DNA of 64,000 bases from Sphingomonas sp. So64.6b (GTDB lineage: Bacteria; Pseudomonadota; Alphaproteobacteria; Sphingomonadales; Sphingomonadaceae), in contig NZ_CP048817.1 of assembly GCF_014171475.1 (NCBI RefSeq), positions 2,666,001 through 2,730,000 on the forward strand, in the 5' to 3' direction. Shown here piece after piece: positions 46,875 to 56,700 of the stretch. The notes under the pieces were generated by a model. It saw only the letters and a list, made by a program, of their open reading frames with translations. It was not told the origin of the DNA and did no database searches. Position numbers and translations under genes: made by a program. Numbering within the stretch: position 1 is the stretch's first letter; each line of letters begins with the position of its first letter.

Positions 46875-47597
46875 GTGACCAAGGTCCTGGAAAAATGGAC
46901 GGTACAGCCGCACGGACCATTGACCGAAATCGACGACGGCATCCTGACCGTGGCCGGCACGATCGCCATGCCATTGGGCAAATTTCCGCGCCGCATGACG
47001 GTGGTCGGCCTGAGCGGCGCGCGCACCGCGATCTGGAGCGCGATCGCGCTCGACGAACCGGAAATGGCGCGGATCGAAGCGCTCGGGCGACCCAGCTTCC
47101 TGATCGTGCCCAATGGCGGTCATCGCCTCGACGCACGGATCTGGAAACAACGCTATCCCGATATCCGGGTCGTCGCCGTGCCCGGCGCACGCGAGGCCGT
47201 GTCCGAAGCGGTGCCGGTCGACCTCACGGAAGGCGCGTTCGGCGACGATGCGGTGGAGCTGATCGTCGTGGCGGGCACCGAAGCGCGCGAGGCCGCGCTG
47301 AGCGTCCGGCGCGCCGGCGGCACGACATTGCTCACCAACGACATCATCGGCCATGTCCGCCACCCCCACGGGATCGGCGCGAAAATCCTCGCGCGGCTGA
47401 TGGGCTTCGGTGTCTCGGCACCGCAAGTCCCGCGCGTCGTCCGGCGCATGTGGATCAAGGATCCGAAAGCGCTGGCGGCGCAGATGCGCGACTGGGCGGC
47501 GCTTCCAGATCTGCGGCGGATCATCGTGTCGCACGGTGACCCGATCGAGGACCCCGGCCCCGCGCTGCGCAAGCTGGCGGCGGGGCTGGAATCCTGA
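46875..47597 (+). CDS. DUF4336 family protein
   Basis: 240 residues from GTG 46875 with GGAG 7 nt upstream. The segments EIDDGILTVAGTIAM, PRRMTVVGLSGARTAIWSAI, SFLIVPNGGHRLDARIW and TTLLTNDIIGHVRHP follow the DUF4336 pattern, a metallo-beta-lactamase-like fold where the metal-binding HxHxDH motif is degraded. Activity is unknown. Convergent with the TonB receptor gene. Confidence 0.75.
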   Translation: MTKVLEKWTVQPHGPLTEIDDGILTVAGTIAMPLGKFPRRMTVVGLSGARTAIWSAIALDEPEMARIEALGRPSFLIVPNGGHRLDARIWKQRYPDIRVVAVPGAREAVSEAVPVDLTEGAFGDDAVELIVVAGTEAREAALSVRRAGGTTLLTNDIIGHVRHPHGIGAKILARLMGFGVSAPQVPRVVRRMWIKDPKALAAQMRDWAALPDLRRIIVSHGDPIEDPGPALRKLAAGLES

Positions 47598-47615
47598 ACC
47601 GACAGGCGCGACGAC

Positions 47616-50084
47616 CTACAGCTTGACGCGCGCGGTGACGCCGAAGGTGCGCGGGTTGCCGGGATAACCCTGGATGATCCCGGTGGATTTCGTGTAGCCG
47701 AGCAGATTGATATAATAGGCCTTGTCGAACAGATTCTCGACCCAGAGCTGCAGGTCGAGCTTGTCGTCCATCAACAACACACCGGCGCGCGCGCTGGCCA
47801 GGGCATAGCCCTTGATCTCGGCCGACGGATCCAGCGTGATCGTCGTATTCTGCTTCGAGCGCCAGTTCACATCGACCAGGCCATAGAGTTTGACGTCATT
47901 GGAAACGGCCTGGGTATAGTCGACGGTCAGATCGGCGGTCCATTCGGGCGCCCAGGCGACCTGGCGTCCGGTCAGGTCGCAAGTCGGCGTGGTGAACTGG
48001 GTTTGGCCCGGGCAGACCGAATTGTGGAAGGACGAATAGAACGCCTTGTCATAGGCGATGAAGCCCTTGGTATGCAGGCCGGGAAGCAGCCAGGTCTGCA
48101 TTTCCAGCTCCACGCCCTTCGAGGTCAACGACCCGACATTGGCGAGGAATTTCAGCGCGGTATTGCCCACGCCGACCGCTTGATTGGCCTGATAGTTACG
48201 TACCTTGGTATGGAAGGCGGTGAGGTTCAACAACACCTTGCGGTCGAAGAATTCGCTTTTCAGGCCGATCTCGAAATTGTCCGCGATCTCGCCCTTGACC
48301 GTCTGCTGCGCACCCAGCGCGATCGCCGAGGCGACGCCCGAATCCGGGTTGCTGCTATTATAGGGCAGCAGGTTGAAGCCGGCCGATTTGTTGCCGCGCG
48401 CATATTTGGCATAGACGAACACATCGTCGGTCGCGCGATAATTGACGCCGATCTCGCCCGACAGCGAGCTGTCCTTCAGGCTGGTATCGACATGGCCAAG
48501 CTGGGCATTGGCGCCGCTCGGCGAGAGCGCCCTGAGCTGGTTGGCGGTCAGCCCGCCGGGGTTCGACGCAACCACGCCGTCATAGAGCTGTGAGCGCCGC
48601 TCCCAAGTCTGACGCAGGCCGACATCGATCGCCAGACGCCGCGCTGCGTCGGGATGCCAGGTGACATTGCCGAACAGCGCGTCAGTGTCGGTATGGAACA
48701 CCGCCTGGCTGCGGAATCCCGCGCCGTTCAGTTGCGCGGCATAAGCGCCCTGCGCCCAGGTCCGGCCAGCGACGGGTGCGAATTGCGTCGCCGACGGATT
48801 GGCCGCCCAGATATGATATTGCGTGCCGAACCGGACGCGCGAGTCGACCTGCAGCCGCTGCCGGCTGAGGAAGCCGCCCAGGGTCGCCTCGATCGGCTTG
48901 TCCTTGGGGCTGGACCAGCGCAGTTCCTGCGAGAATTGATGTTCCTTGTTGCACGACCCGTAATCGGCCAGCGCGTCAAGCTGGGTGTAGTCATTGTCGT
49001 TGTTGGTGAAGCAGGACCAGCTCTCATAGGCGGAGATCGAGGTCAGGTCGCCGGCGCTTCCCAAACCCCAGTTGATCTCGCCGCTGACCGAATCCAGGCT
49101 GGTCTTCGCATTGAGCGGGCTGTCGATGTTGATCAGCCGGTCGCGCGCGTTGCTGGTGAGCAGCGTGTACCCCGCCGCCGCCATCCGTGCCTGCAGCGCC
49201 GCCGGGTTGTAGATCGACAGGATTACTGGCGAGATCGTCGGGAAGCTCTGCCGGCCATGCGTGCCGATCAGGCGGATCGAAAGATTGTCGGTCGGCGTGG
49301 CGAGCAATTGCGCGCGGATGCCCCATCCCTGCCGCGCATTCTGGTCCTCACCATTATAGACGTTGCGATAGGTGCCGCCACGGTCGCTGTAGAAACCGGA
49401 AATGCGCACCGCCAGCTTGTCCGCGATCAGCGGGCCGGTGACGCTGGCCTTGACCTCGCGGAAATCGAAATTGCCGATGCTCGCTTCGCCAGTCGCGCCA
49501 AAGGTGAATTCGGGCTTCAAGGTGTTGATGATCACCGCACCGGCAGTGGTGTTCTTGCCGAACAATGTGCCCTGCGGGCCGCGCAGCAGCTCGACATCGG
49601 CGACATCGTTGAAGTCGCTCGAAACCATGCCCTGACGCCCGGTATAGACACCATCGACGAAGATGCCGACCGATCCGTCGATCCCGTCGGTGTTGAAGCC
49701 GTTATTGCCGATCCCGCGAATGCCCAAATTGAGCTGTTTGGGATTGGTCAGGTAAACCGAAAAAGCGGGGAATTTCACCTGGAAATTGGTGAAGTTGACG
49801 AGGTTCTGGCGAGTCAGCTCAACCGGCGTGATGACGGTGATGGGAATCGGCACGCGCTGCGCATTCTCGGCCTTTTTTCGCGCCACGACGATGATGTCCG
49901 CCCCCTGTTCGGCGGGGTTCGCCGCTTCATCGGTGACGACGTTATCAGCGCTAACCGCATCGTTACTCACGGCGGGCCTTGGCGTTTCGGCATGCGCAAT
50001 GCCCGCCATTGCCAATATGCTGGCGGTTGCCATGAAATACTTTGCGTATCTATTGAATGAAATTCCGATATTAGCCGAACGCAT
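47616..50084 (-). CDS. TonB-dependent receptor (IroN/FepA-like)
   Basis: 822 residues. Signal region RYAKYFMATASILAMAGIAHA, plug domain (about 65-180: DIIVVARKKAENAQRVPIPI, VELLRGPQGTLFGKNTTAGA), then a large barrel ending GNPRTFGVTARVKL. The plug and barrel resemble the sphingomonad receptors for siderophores or plant-derived aromatic compounds. Its substrate is not known. PhoD-type phosphatase upstream on the same strand, separated by 171 nt. Confidence 0.93.
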   Translation of the reverse strand: MRSANIGISFNRYAKYFMATASILAMAGIAHAETPRPAVSNDAVSADNVVTDEAANPAEQGADIIVVARKKAENAQRVPIPITVITPVELTRQNLVNFTNFQVKFPAFSVYLTNPKQLNLGIRGIGNNGFNTDGIDGSVGIFVDGVYTGRQGMVSSDFNDVADVELLRGPQGTLFGKNTTAGAVIINTLKPEFTFGATGEASIGNFDFREVKASVTGPLIADKLAVRISGFYSDRGGTYRNVYNGEDQNARQGWGIRAQLLATPTDNLSIRLIGTHGRQSFPTISPVILSIYNPAALQARMAAAGYTLLTSNARDRLINIDSPLNAKTSLDSVSGEINWGLGSAGDLTSISAYESWSCFTNNDNDYTQLDALADYGSCNKEHQFSQELRWSSPKDKPIEATLGGFLSRQRLQVDSRVRFGTQYHIWAANPSATQFAPVAGRTWAQGAYAAQLNGAGFRSQAVFHTDTDALFGNVTWHPDAARRLAIDVGLRQTWERRSQLYDGVVASNPGGLTANQLRALSPSGANAQLGHVDTSLKDSSLSGEIGVNYRATDDVFVYAKYARGNKSAGFNLLPYNSSNPDSGVASAIALGAQQTVKGEIADNFEIGLKSEFFDRKVLLNLTAFHTKVRNYQANQAVGVGNTALKFLANVGSLTSKGVELEMQTWLLPGLHTKGFIAYDKAFYSSFHNSVCPGQTQFTTPTCDLTGRQVAWAPEWTADLTVDYTQAVSNDVKLYGLVDVNWRSKQNTTITLDPSAEIKGYALASARAGVLLMDDKLDLQLWVENLFDKAYYINLLGYTKSTGIIQGYPGNPRTFGVTARVKL

Positions 50085-50129
50085 TGCAATAATTCCCCAG
50101 AATACCGATGACGAACGAGATCAACCTCA

Positions 50130-50152
50130 CCCGCCTCATTGCCTGAGGCGGG
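50130..50152. promoter_or_regulatory. Hairpin in the leader of the TonB receptor gene
   Basis: CCCGCCTCA-ttgcc-TGAGGCGGG, a 9-bp perfect stem, 46 nt upstream of the receptor start. On the + strand a TTTT follows, but no + strand gene ends here. The 171-bp upstream region is AT-rich and probably holds the promoter. Confidence 0.45.
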
Positions 50153-50255
50153 CGATTTTCTGATTAATCTCTCTCTTATGCTTATGATTCGTGCGCTGAT
50201 GTGCCGCTAAGGCAGTTTCATGTATCTATTGTGACAAATTGTTTCTTGAGCGATT

Positions 50256-51854
50256 TTAAATGGTGTCGAGATGAATGCCGGGTTGCCCCGCAGGCAGGAT
50301 GAACCGCGCGATGTCGGTGATCGCAGAATCCTCGCGCCGGGCATCGATCAGGCCACGGAAAACCATCTCTCCGCCCTTCGCCGTCAGATCAAGCCGTCCA
50401 TAACCGCGCTTCTCATTCTCGGCGAAGGCCAGTCCATTGGCCCCGGCAAGCTGTCTGAAACTCGGGTCGTGCAGCAGCGAGCTGATCGACCCGCCAACGA
50501 ATTCGGCCGCGATCGGCGCGCCATCGCGCTTCGCCGGGTCATGGATGTCCGCCGCTGCAAAAGCATGGATATCACCGCCCAGCGCGAGCGGGTTGCCGGT
50601 CCCGGCCTCCGCCCAGCGGCGAAAGATCCGCTCCCGTGCCGCCGGATAGCCCGACCATGTATCGGCGGAAAACTGCTTGCCGCGCTCGGGATGGTCGGCA
50701 TCGATCCGCGCCTGCTGGCGCATCAGTGTCTGCTGCGCGAGGACGTTCCACTGCGCACGGCTCGACCCGAGATGAGCCATCAGCCATTGCTCCTGCCGGT
50801 CGCCGAGCATCGTGCGGCGTGGATCGCCGAGATCGGCACAGGCGTCGATCATGCCGCGATATCGCTGATGCGCCGCGACCAGACCATCGGGCTGACAAGC
50901 ACGGGGCCCGCGATATTGCCGGTCATCGAGTATCTGGAACTGGGCGAGCTGCCCCCAGTTCAGGATACGGTACAGCCGCATATCGACACCGTTCGGGCGG
51001 GTCGCGGCGCGCAACGGCTGATGCTCGAAATAGGCCTGATAGGCCGCCGCACGCCGACGCAAGAATGCCACCGGGTCGCTATTGTTCTGATCGAGCGCAC
51101 CGGCATAATCATTGGCGACTTCATGGTCGTCCCAGGTCAGCGCCCAGGGCGCGGCATGGTGCGCCGCCTGCAGCAGCGGGTCGCTCTTGTAGGTGGCGTA
51201 ACGCACCCGATAACCGGCTAGGTCGACCGGCTCGGGATTCTGATGAAGCCGCACCGCGTTCTTCGGATTGGGCGCGCCTTCATAGATATAGTCGCCGAGG
51301 AACAAGATCAGGTCCGGATCGTCCGCCACCATGTGACGATAAGCCGCATAATAGCCGGCCTCGTATTTCTGGCAGGAGGAGAAGCACAGCCGCAACCGGT
51401 CGACCGTCGCCCCGGCAGCCGGGGCCGTGCAGGTCCGGCCGGTCGGGCTGACCTCGCCACCAGCGATGAAGCGGTAGAAATACCGCCGTGCCGGGCGCAA
51501 CCCGCCGACATCGACATGGACCGAATGGCCCCAGCCCGGCTGCGCGATGGCTTCACCGGCACGGACGATACGGGCGAACCGTTCGTCTTCCGCCACCTGC
51601 CAGCGCACCGGCATGGCGACCGGCGGCATGCCGCCGTCACCCTCCATCGGATGCGGTGCAAGCCGGGTCCACAGCACCACGCCGTCCGCCGCCGGATCGC
51701 CCGACGCGACCCCCAGCGTGAACAGCCCCTGCGGCAGGTGCATCGCACCCCGCGCGCCGACTGTCAGCAAAGCCGCCGACACCGCGGCTCCGGCCAGCAC
51801 GGCGCGCCGCGATATGGCGGAGACCGCATCGCCGTCCAAATCGAACCCGCTCAT
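50256..51854 (-). CDS. phoD: PhoD-type alkaline phosphatase/phosphodiesterase, Tat-exported
   Basis: 532 residues from ATG 51854 (MSGFDLDGDAVSAISRRAV), chosen because AAAGGA is 5 nt upstream. A twin-arginine signal (SRRAVLAGAAVSAALL) is followed by the PhoD N-terminal domain (FTLGVASGDPAADGVVLWTR) and metal sites: FLGDYIYEGAPN, TWDDHEVANDYAG, NVLAQQTLM, ALGGDIHAFAAADI. It hydrolyses phosphate mono- or diesters in the periplasm and typically responds to phosphate starvation. Confidence 0.93.
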   Translation of the reverse strand: MSGFDLDGDAVSAISRRAVLAGAAVSAALLTVGARGAMHLPQGLFTLGVASGDPAADGVVLWTRLAPHPMEGDGGMPPVAMPVRWQVAEDERFARIVRAGEAIAQPGWGHSVHVDVGGLRPARRYFYRFIAGGEVSPTGRTCTAPAAGATVDRLRLCFSSCQKYEAGYYAAYRHMVADDPDLILFLGDYIYEGAPNPKNAVRLHQNPEPVDLAGYRVRYATYKSDPLLQAAHHAAPWALTWDDHEVANDYAGALDQNNSDPVAFLRRRAAAYQAYFEHQPLRAATRPNGVDMRLYRILNWGQLAQFQILDDRQYRGPRACQPDGLVAAHQRYRGMIDACADLGDPRRTMLGDRQEQWLMAHLGSSRAQWNVLAQQTLMRQQARIDADHPERGKQFSADTWSGYPAARERIFRRWAEAGTGNPLALGGDIHAFAAADIHDPAKRDGAPIAAEFVGGSISSLLHDPSFRQLAGANGLAFAENEKRGYGRLDLTAKGGEMVFRGLIDARREDSAITDIARFILPAGQPGIHLDTI

Positions 51855-52023
51855 CGCCATCCTTTGCACCGCATCACGGGCGCTATCGGCGCGGATTATT
51901 GCCGATCGATGACATTGCGATGGGTCGCGATCCAAGGTCAGCGGCGGCGAGGTCGGTATGGCCAGTGGCGATTCTAATTCGACTCCTGATCCGTCCTGAA
52001 GCGGCAGCGTATTTCTTGCCCTG

Positions 52024-52304
52024 CCGACATTCAAATTCCCGTCGCCACGGGAAGCTTTACGGGAAGAATCTCTTTTGGGAGTTCTACGGGAAACTACGGG
52101 AAAATCTGCGGGAAAACCTATGCGACACGAAGGGAAAAATGCCGGGCGCTTACGGGAAAATCGGGAAGTCGCGGGCGGTGTCATGGCTTAATCGATTCCC
52201 AATCTGTTCGATTCAAATGGCCCGTCGGATGCGCTTAGGAGCGGCGCACGCATATCCGAGAGCCAACATGACGATGCCCGACAGCAATGTGAATCGAGCA
52301 GGCA
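52024..52304. repeat. CGGGAA-unit repeat element, copy 2
   Basis: The 413-bp gap between phoD and the GT51-like gene holds this copy. Seven CGGGAA units start at 52048, 52060, 52087, 52097, 52109, 52153 and 52162. Spacings (12, 27, 10, 12, 44, 9) match copy 1 (11, 27, 10, 12, 22+22, 9). The left end ATTCCCG, the later TCGATTC region, and the right end (AGCCAACATGACGATGCC) all align with copy 1. The GT51-like gene starts inside this element, at 52268. Confidence 0.75.
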
Positions 52305-52993
52305 AAGCTGCTCATTGCGATCGCAAAGGCGTCATCGGCGGAGCAACGATATTGAAGGGGATCATCTGGATCACCGCGGGTGCGATCGGATCACTACTGA
52401 TCCTGCTGATCGGGTTCGAAGCCTATGCGGTGATCCGCGCCCGTGCCCGGACGCCCATGATCATCGCGCAAAACAAGGTCAGGCCGATCACTTTGGCGCA
52501 GGTCGGCAAGCGCCACCTCGCCATGTTGCTGCGCGTCGAGGGCACCGGTTTCTTCCATCATCGCGGCGTCGGTAATGTCACACCGGGTCAGGGCCGCACG
52601 ACGATGACCCAAGCGCTGGTCAAAAGGCTCTATTTCGATGGCGGGATTCAAACCGGCTTCGCCAAGGTCGAGCAGAGCCTGATCGCGCGATATGTGTTCG
52701 ATCCGGCGGTTCCGAAGCGCGACCAGTTGGAGATGTTCCTCAACCTTGCCAGCTTCGGCACGATCCGAGGCCGTCCAGTGATCGGCTTCGAGAATGCCGC
52801 GCTGACGTTCCATGGCAAGCCGATCGGGAGCCTCGACGACCGTCAGTTTCTGTCGCTGATCGCCATGCTCGAGGCGCTAGTCGCCGGCCGATGCAAACCC
52901 CGCGACCTTACCGATGTTTCCTATGAGGATTGTCCATTGGGCTGGCTGACCCAGCGCATGATCGACCGGCGCCTGGCCAGACGCTGCGCCTAA
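52268..52993 (+). CDS. Small membrane-anchored GT51 transglycosylase-like protein
   Basis: 241 residues from ATG 52268, with GAGAG upstream. An N-terminal cytoplasmic tail and one membrane helix (ITAGAIGSLLILLIGFEAY, about 38-57) precede a GT51 domain. Recognisable blocks: LLRVEGTGFFHHRG (the E-D-x-x-F-x-x-H-x-G block, with Glu kept but Asp replaced by Gly), GQGRTTMTQALVKRLYF (GGSTITQQ-like, altered), KVEQSLIARYVFDPAV and EMFLNLASFGT. It lacks a transpeptidase domain. Either a monofunctional peptidoglycan glycosyltransferase or an inactive relative. It starts within repeat copy 2. Confidence 0.75.
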   Translation: MTMPDSNVNRAGKAAHCDRKGVIGGATILKGIIWITAGAIGSLLILLIGFEAYAVIRARARTPMIIAQNKVRPITLAQVGKRHLAMLLRVEGTGFFHHRGVGNVTPGQGRTTMTQALVKRLYFDGGIQTGFAKVEQSLIARYVFDPAVPKRDQLEMFLNLASFGTIRGRPVIGFENAALTFHGKPIGSLDDRQFLSLIAMLEALVAGRCKPRDLTDVSYEDCPLGWLTQRMIDRRLARRCA

Positions 52994-53622
52994 CCGGCGA
53001 CGATTTCCTTCGGCGGATAATCATCTTTTTCGGAGGGGCACCGCCCCTGCATCATGGTGCTTTTCTGACCCGGAGAAAACCATTGCGATGAGGGGAATTC
53101 GTCCGTCGCGGCGGCATCCGCCGAATGATAGACGCAAACATCAGCCGTGGTGCCGTCCGGCGTGATCGCCACTGCCCAGTTATGCGCATCTTCGGCGCGA
53201 TTTGATGCGCCCCAGGCGACGATGCGCCCGTCCTTTTGAAAGATCGGCACGTTGAGGCCGTCCGTACCGTAGATGAATTTCTGAACGCCGGCATCGGACA
53301 CGGCCTTGCGGATCGCGGATTTTACCGCCGGATTGTCCAGGAAACGCTGGCCGGCCACCTTATCACGGGGATATTTGCCCACATATGCTGAAAGGTCGCT
53401 CGAAACCTTGGCCGCTTCTGGGACTGTGTCGGGGCTTTTCTCCGCCACCCTGGGCGGTGCCACCGGCGCAGTGCCGTCAGCATTATTTGTGACGCTTGTG
53501 GCGTTCTGATCGCCTGCTTGCTCCTGCCCACAGGCCGAAAGCAGGAGCATCGCCGCGATTGCCGCAGCCGGAAACATTGCGGTGCCATTTCCTTTATATT
53601 TTCCCGCCAGCGACAATGTCAT
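52990..53622 (-). CDS. Hypothetical lipoprotein
   Basis: 210 residues from ATG 53622 with AGGG 8 nt upstream. Lipoprotein signal with lipobox LLLSAC around Cys31, preceded by a long basic start (MTLSLAGKYKGNGTAMF). Region about 95-190 contains QKFIYGTDGLNVPIFQKDGR and NWAVAITPDGTTADVCVYHS, without a recognised domain. Its stop overlaps the convergent GT51-like gene by 4 bp. Confidence 0.7.
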   Translation of the reverse strand: MTLSLAGKYKGNGTAMFPAAAIAAMLLLSACGQEQAGDQNATSVTNNADGTAPVAPPRVAEKSPDTVPEAAKVSSDLSAYVGKYPRDKVAGQRFLDNPAVKSAIRKAVSDAGVQKFIYGTDGLNVPIFQKDGRIVAWGASNRAEDAHNWAVAITPDGTTADVCVYHSADAAATDEFPSSQWFSPGQKSTMMQGRCPSEKDDYPPKEIVAG

Positions 53623-53778
53623 TTCAATAACCCTTCCCTGAAACTCTACTCATCGTCCCGTCCGGTCGCCCCTCTCTGGCCACCGACCGAACCGAACCAA
53701 GCATGCGCGAGACGGCTCCGCTGGCCAAATGATTTGATGTGGGATGGTGTTGAGAAACGTCGTGCGGTGGCGGCGCCG

Positions 53779-56700
53779 TCACGCCGGCATCTGAAGCCTG
53801 GCCAAACGCCGCGCCTCATCGCCTCTGACCGCGAGCAAATACATGACCGGCGTGATGATCCGGCTCAGCACGGTCGAGCTGATCAACCCGCCGATGATCA
53901 CCCAGGCCAGCGGCGAATAAAGCGACGACCCGCTCAGCGCGAGCGGCAACAGGCCGCCGATCGCGGTCACCGAGGTGAGCAGTACCGGCAGAAACCGGAT
54001 CTCGCCGGCGCGTTCGATGGCTTCGCGCAACGGCAGGCCGCGGGCGCGCAACTGAGTGGTGAAATCGACCAGCAGGATCGAATTCTTGATCTCGATCCCG
54101 ATCAGCGCGACGAAGCCGATGATCGCCAGGAACGACAGCGAATTGCCGGTCAGGAACAGCCCGACCAATCCGCCGACCAGCCCGAGCGGTACCACGCCCG
54201 CGACCACCAGAGTCTCGCGGAAACGGCCGAATTCCAGCACCAGCACGCCGATGATGCCGAACACGGCGAGCAGAATGATCGACCCGAGCCCGGCGAAATT
54301 ACGCTGCGCCGCTTCCGCCTCGCCGCCGACGGCAAAGGCATAACCGTCGGGCAGTTTGATGCTTTTCAGCTTTTCGACCACCCGCGGGTTGAGCCGTGAG
54401 GCGAGATAGCCCGGCTGGTTGAACGCGGTGATCGTCACCGTACGCTGCAGTTTCAGCCGGGTGATCAGCGGCGGCACGCTCTTCAAGGTCGGGCTGGCGA
54501 TCTCGGTCAGCGGTATCGATCCGCCAGCGATGGTCGGTACATAGATGTCCTTCAGGACCGAGATCGGCTGGCTGCTGCCCATCGGCAGGCGCACCGTCAC
54601 CGGCCAGCTATCCCCTTCAGCATCGCGAAGCAGGCTCGCCTGTTCGCCGCTGACCGCGAGCCGCACGGCGCGGCGCGGCTCGCCCGGCGCGACGCCGAGC
54701 AACCCGGCCTTGGCATCGTCGAGGCCGAGATCGAGATCAATCCGGTCAAAGGCCATCGGATTGTCGATGTCGCGCAAGCCGGGCACCGACTGCATGATAC
54801 GAACGACGTCGTTGGACAGTTTTTTGAGCATGTCGAGATCGGGCCCGCTGACACGGATCGCGACCGGCGCCTCGAGCGGCGGGCCGTTCTCGAAATTGAC
54901 CACGCTGACATGGGCATCGGGAAAATCGGCGAGCGATTTGCGCAGCCGCGCCAGCATCCTGGGCGATTCATGCGCATTCCAGTCCTTCAGCGTGACGAAG
55001 ATGTCGCCGTAACGCGCGCGCTCCTCGCGCGGCAGGATGTTGTAATAGATTTGCGGGTTGCCGCGCCCGGCATTGTCCATCCGGTTCACGATCTCCGGCT
55101 CGCGTGCGAGGATCGCCGACACCGCCTTCACGGCACGGTCGGTGGTGGCGATGCCGCTGCCTTCGGGCGTTTCGACGCGGACGAGGAAATAAGGCGCTTC
55201 GGCCGCCGGAAACAAGGTGAAGCCGAGCACCGGAACCAGCGCAAAGGCGCCGACGCACACCAGCATCGCGCCCCAGAACCAGCGCCGCGGCGCATCGAGC
55301 GCGCGGTGCAGCACCGGCGAATAGATCCGTTCGATCCCGTTGGTGATCGCCTGGAGCAAACGATTGCCGCCATGTTTTTCCGCCTTGAGCATGCGGCTGG
55401 CGGCGAACGGGATGACGGTCAGCGACACGACCAGCGAGCTCGCCACGGTCAGGATCACCGCCATCGGCAGGCCGCGCACGAAATCGCCCGATCCTTCAGG
55501 CAGGAAACACAGCGGCAGGAACGCGAAGAGCAAGACGCCGGTCGCGCCGAGCACCGCCTTGGTAATCTCCTGCGTCGCGGTGATCGCCGCCGTCTCGGGC
55601 GGATCGCCGTCACGGATATGGCGTTCGATATTCTCGGTCACCACGATCGAATCGTCGACCAGCAGGCCGAGCGAGAGGATGAAGCCCGAAATGCTGATCT
55701 GGTTGAGCGTATAGCCGAACAGCGAGAGCAGCAGCACGCCCATCGCCAAGCTCAAGGGAATCGAGATCATCACGATCAGCGAAGGGCGCAAGCCCAGCGG
55801 CAAAATGGTGATCAGCACCAGCGCCAGCGCGATGGCGAAATCGCGCGCCAGCAGCGAGAGTTTCTTGGCGATGTCGCGGCTCTGGTCGAACGCAACCTCA
55901 AGCCTGATGTCGGGCGGCAATTGCGTGCGATAGCCATCGACCGCCTTGACCAACGCGTCCCGCAGGGTGCCGGCGTCGACATTATCCTTCTGCCGCACCG
56001 ATACGAACAGCGCGCGCTTGCCGTTGAAACGGGCGATATGGAGCTGCTCCGCTTCGGACCAGCCGACACTTGCCACATCGCCGACGCGCAGCAGCTGCCC
56101 ATCACCCGCGCGCACCGGTACGTCGCGCACCGCTTCCAAAGTGCGATAGGCGCCACCCGCATCAATGTTGAGGCGGCGCTCGCCCGAATTGACCGTGCCG
56201 GCCGGCAAATCCACCCCGCCCGCGCGGATCGCGTTGGCGATGGCGGAAGCGGCGATCCTGGTCTCGGCCAGCCGCGCCGCATCGACCGCGACGCGCACCT
56301 CGGGCCGCGCGGCGCCGTCGATCACCGTCTGGCGCACGCCGGGCACGACGTTCAGCCGGTCGCGCATATCCTCGGCATATTTGGTCATGCGCAGCCAGGA
56401 CGCATCGTCGCTGACCAAGGCAAGCTGCAGCACCGCAGCCTCGGTGGTGCGCGGGCGGCGATAGGCGATACGCTGAATGCCTTGCGGCAAGCGGTCGCGG
56501 ATCGACTGCACTTCGCGGACAGTACGGTCGAGCGCCTGCTCGGCATCCGTGCCGTGGACGAAATCGACCGAGACGACCGCCGTGCCGTCGCTTGAAGTCG
56601 AGCGGATTTCGCGCACATCGTCGAGACCCTGCAGTACGTCCTCGATCGGCTTGGCGACGGTCTCCTCCATCTCCGCCGCGTCGGCGCCGGGCAACACCAC

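Noticed and set aside
45599..47539. Open frame of about 646 codons on the + strand
   Set aside because: Antisense to argD for most of its length and then out of frame with the DUF4336 gene; no domain.
54910..56595. Open frame of about 561 codons on the + strand
   Set aside because: Antisense to the RND permease; the Arg/Gln/His-rich composition is a shadow pattern.
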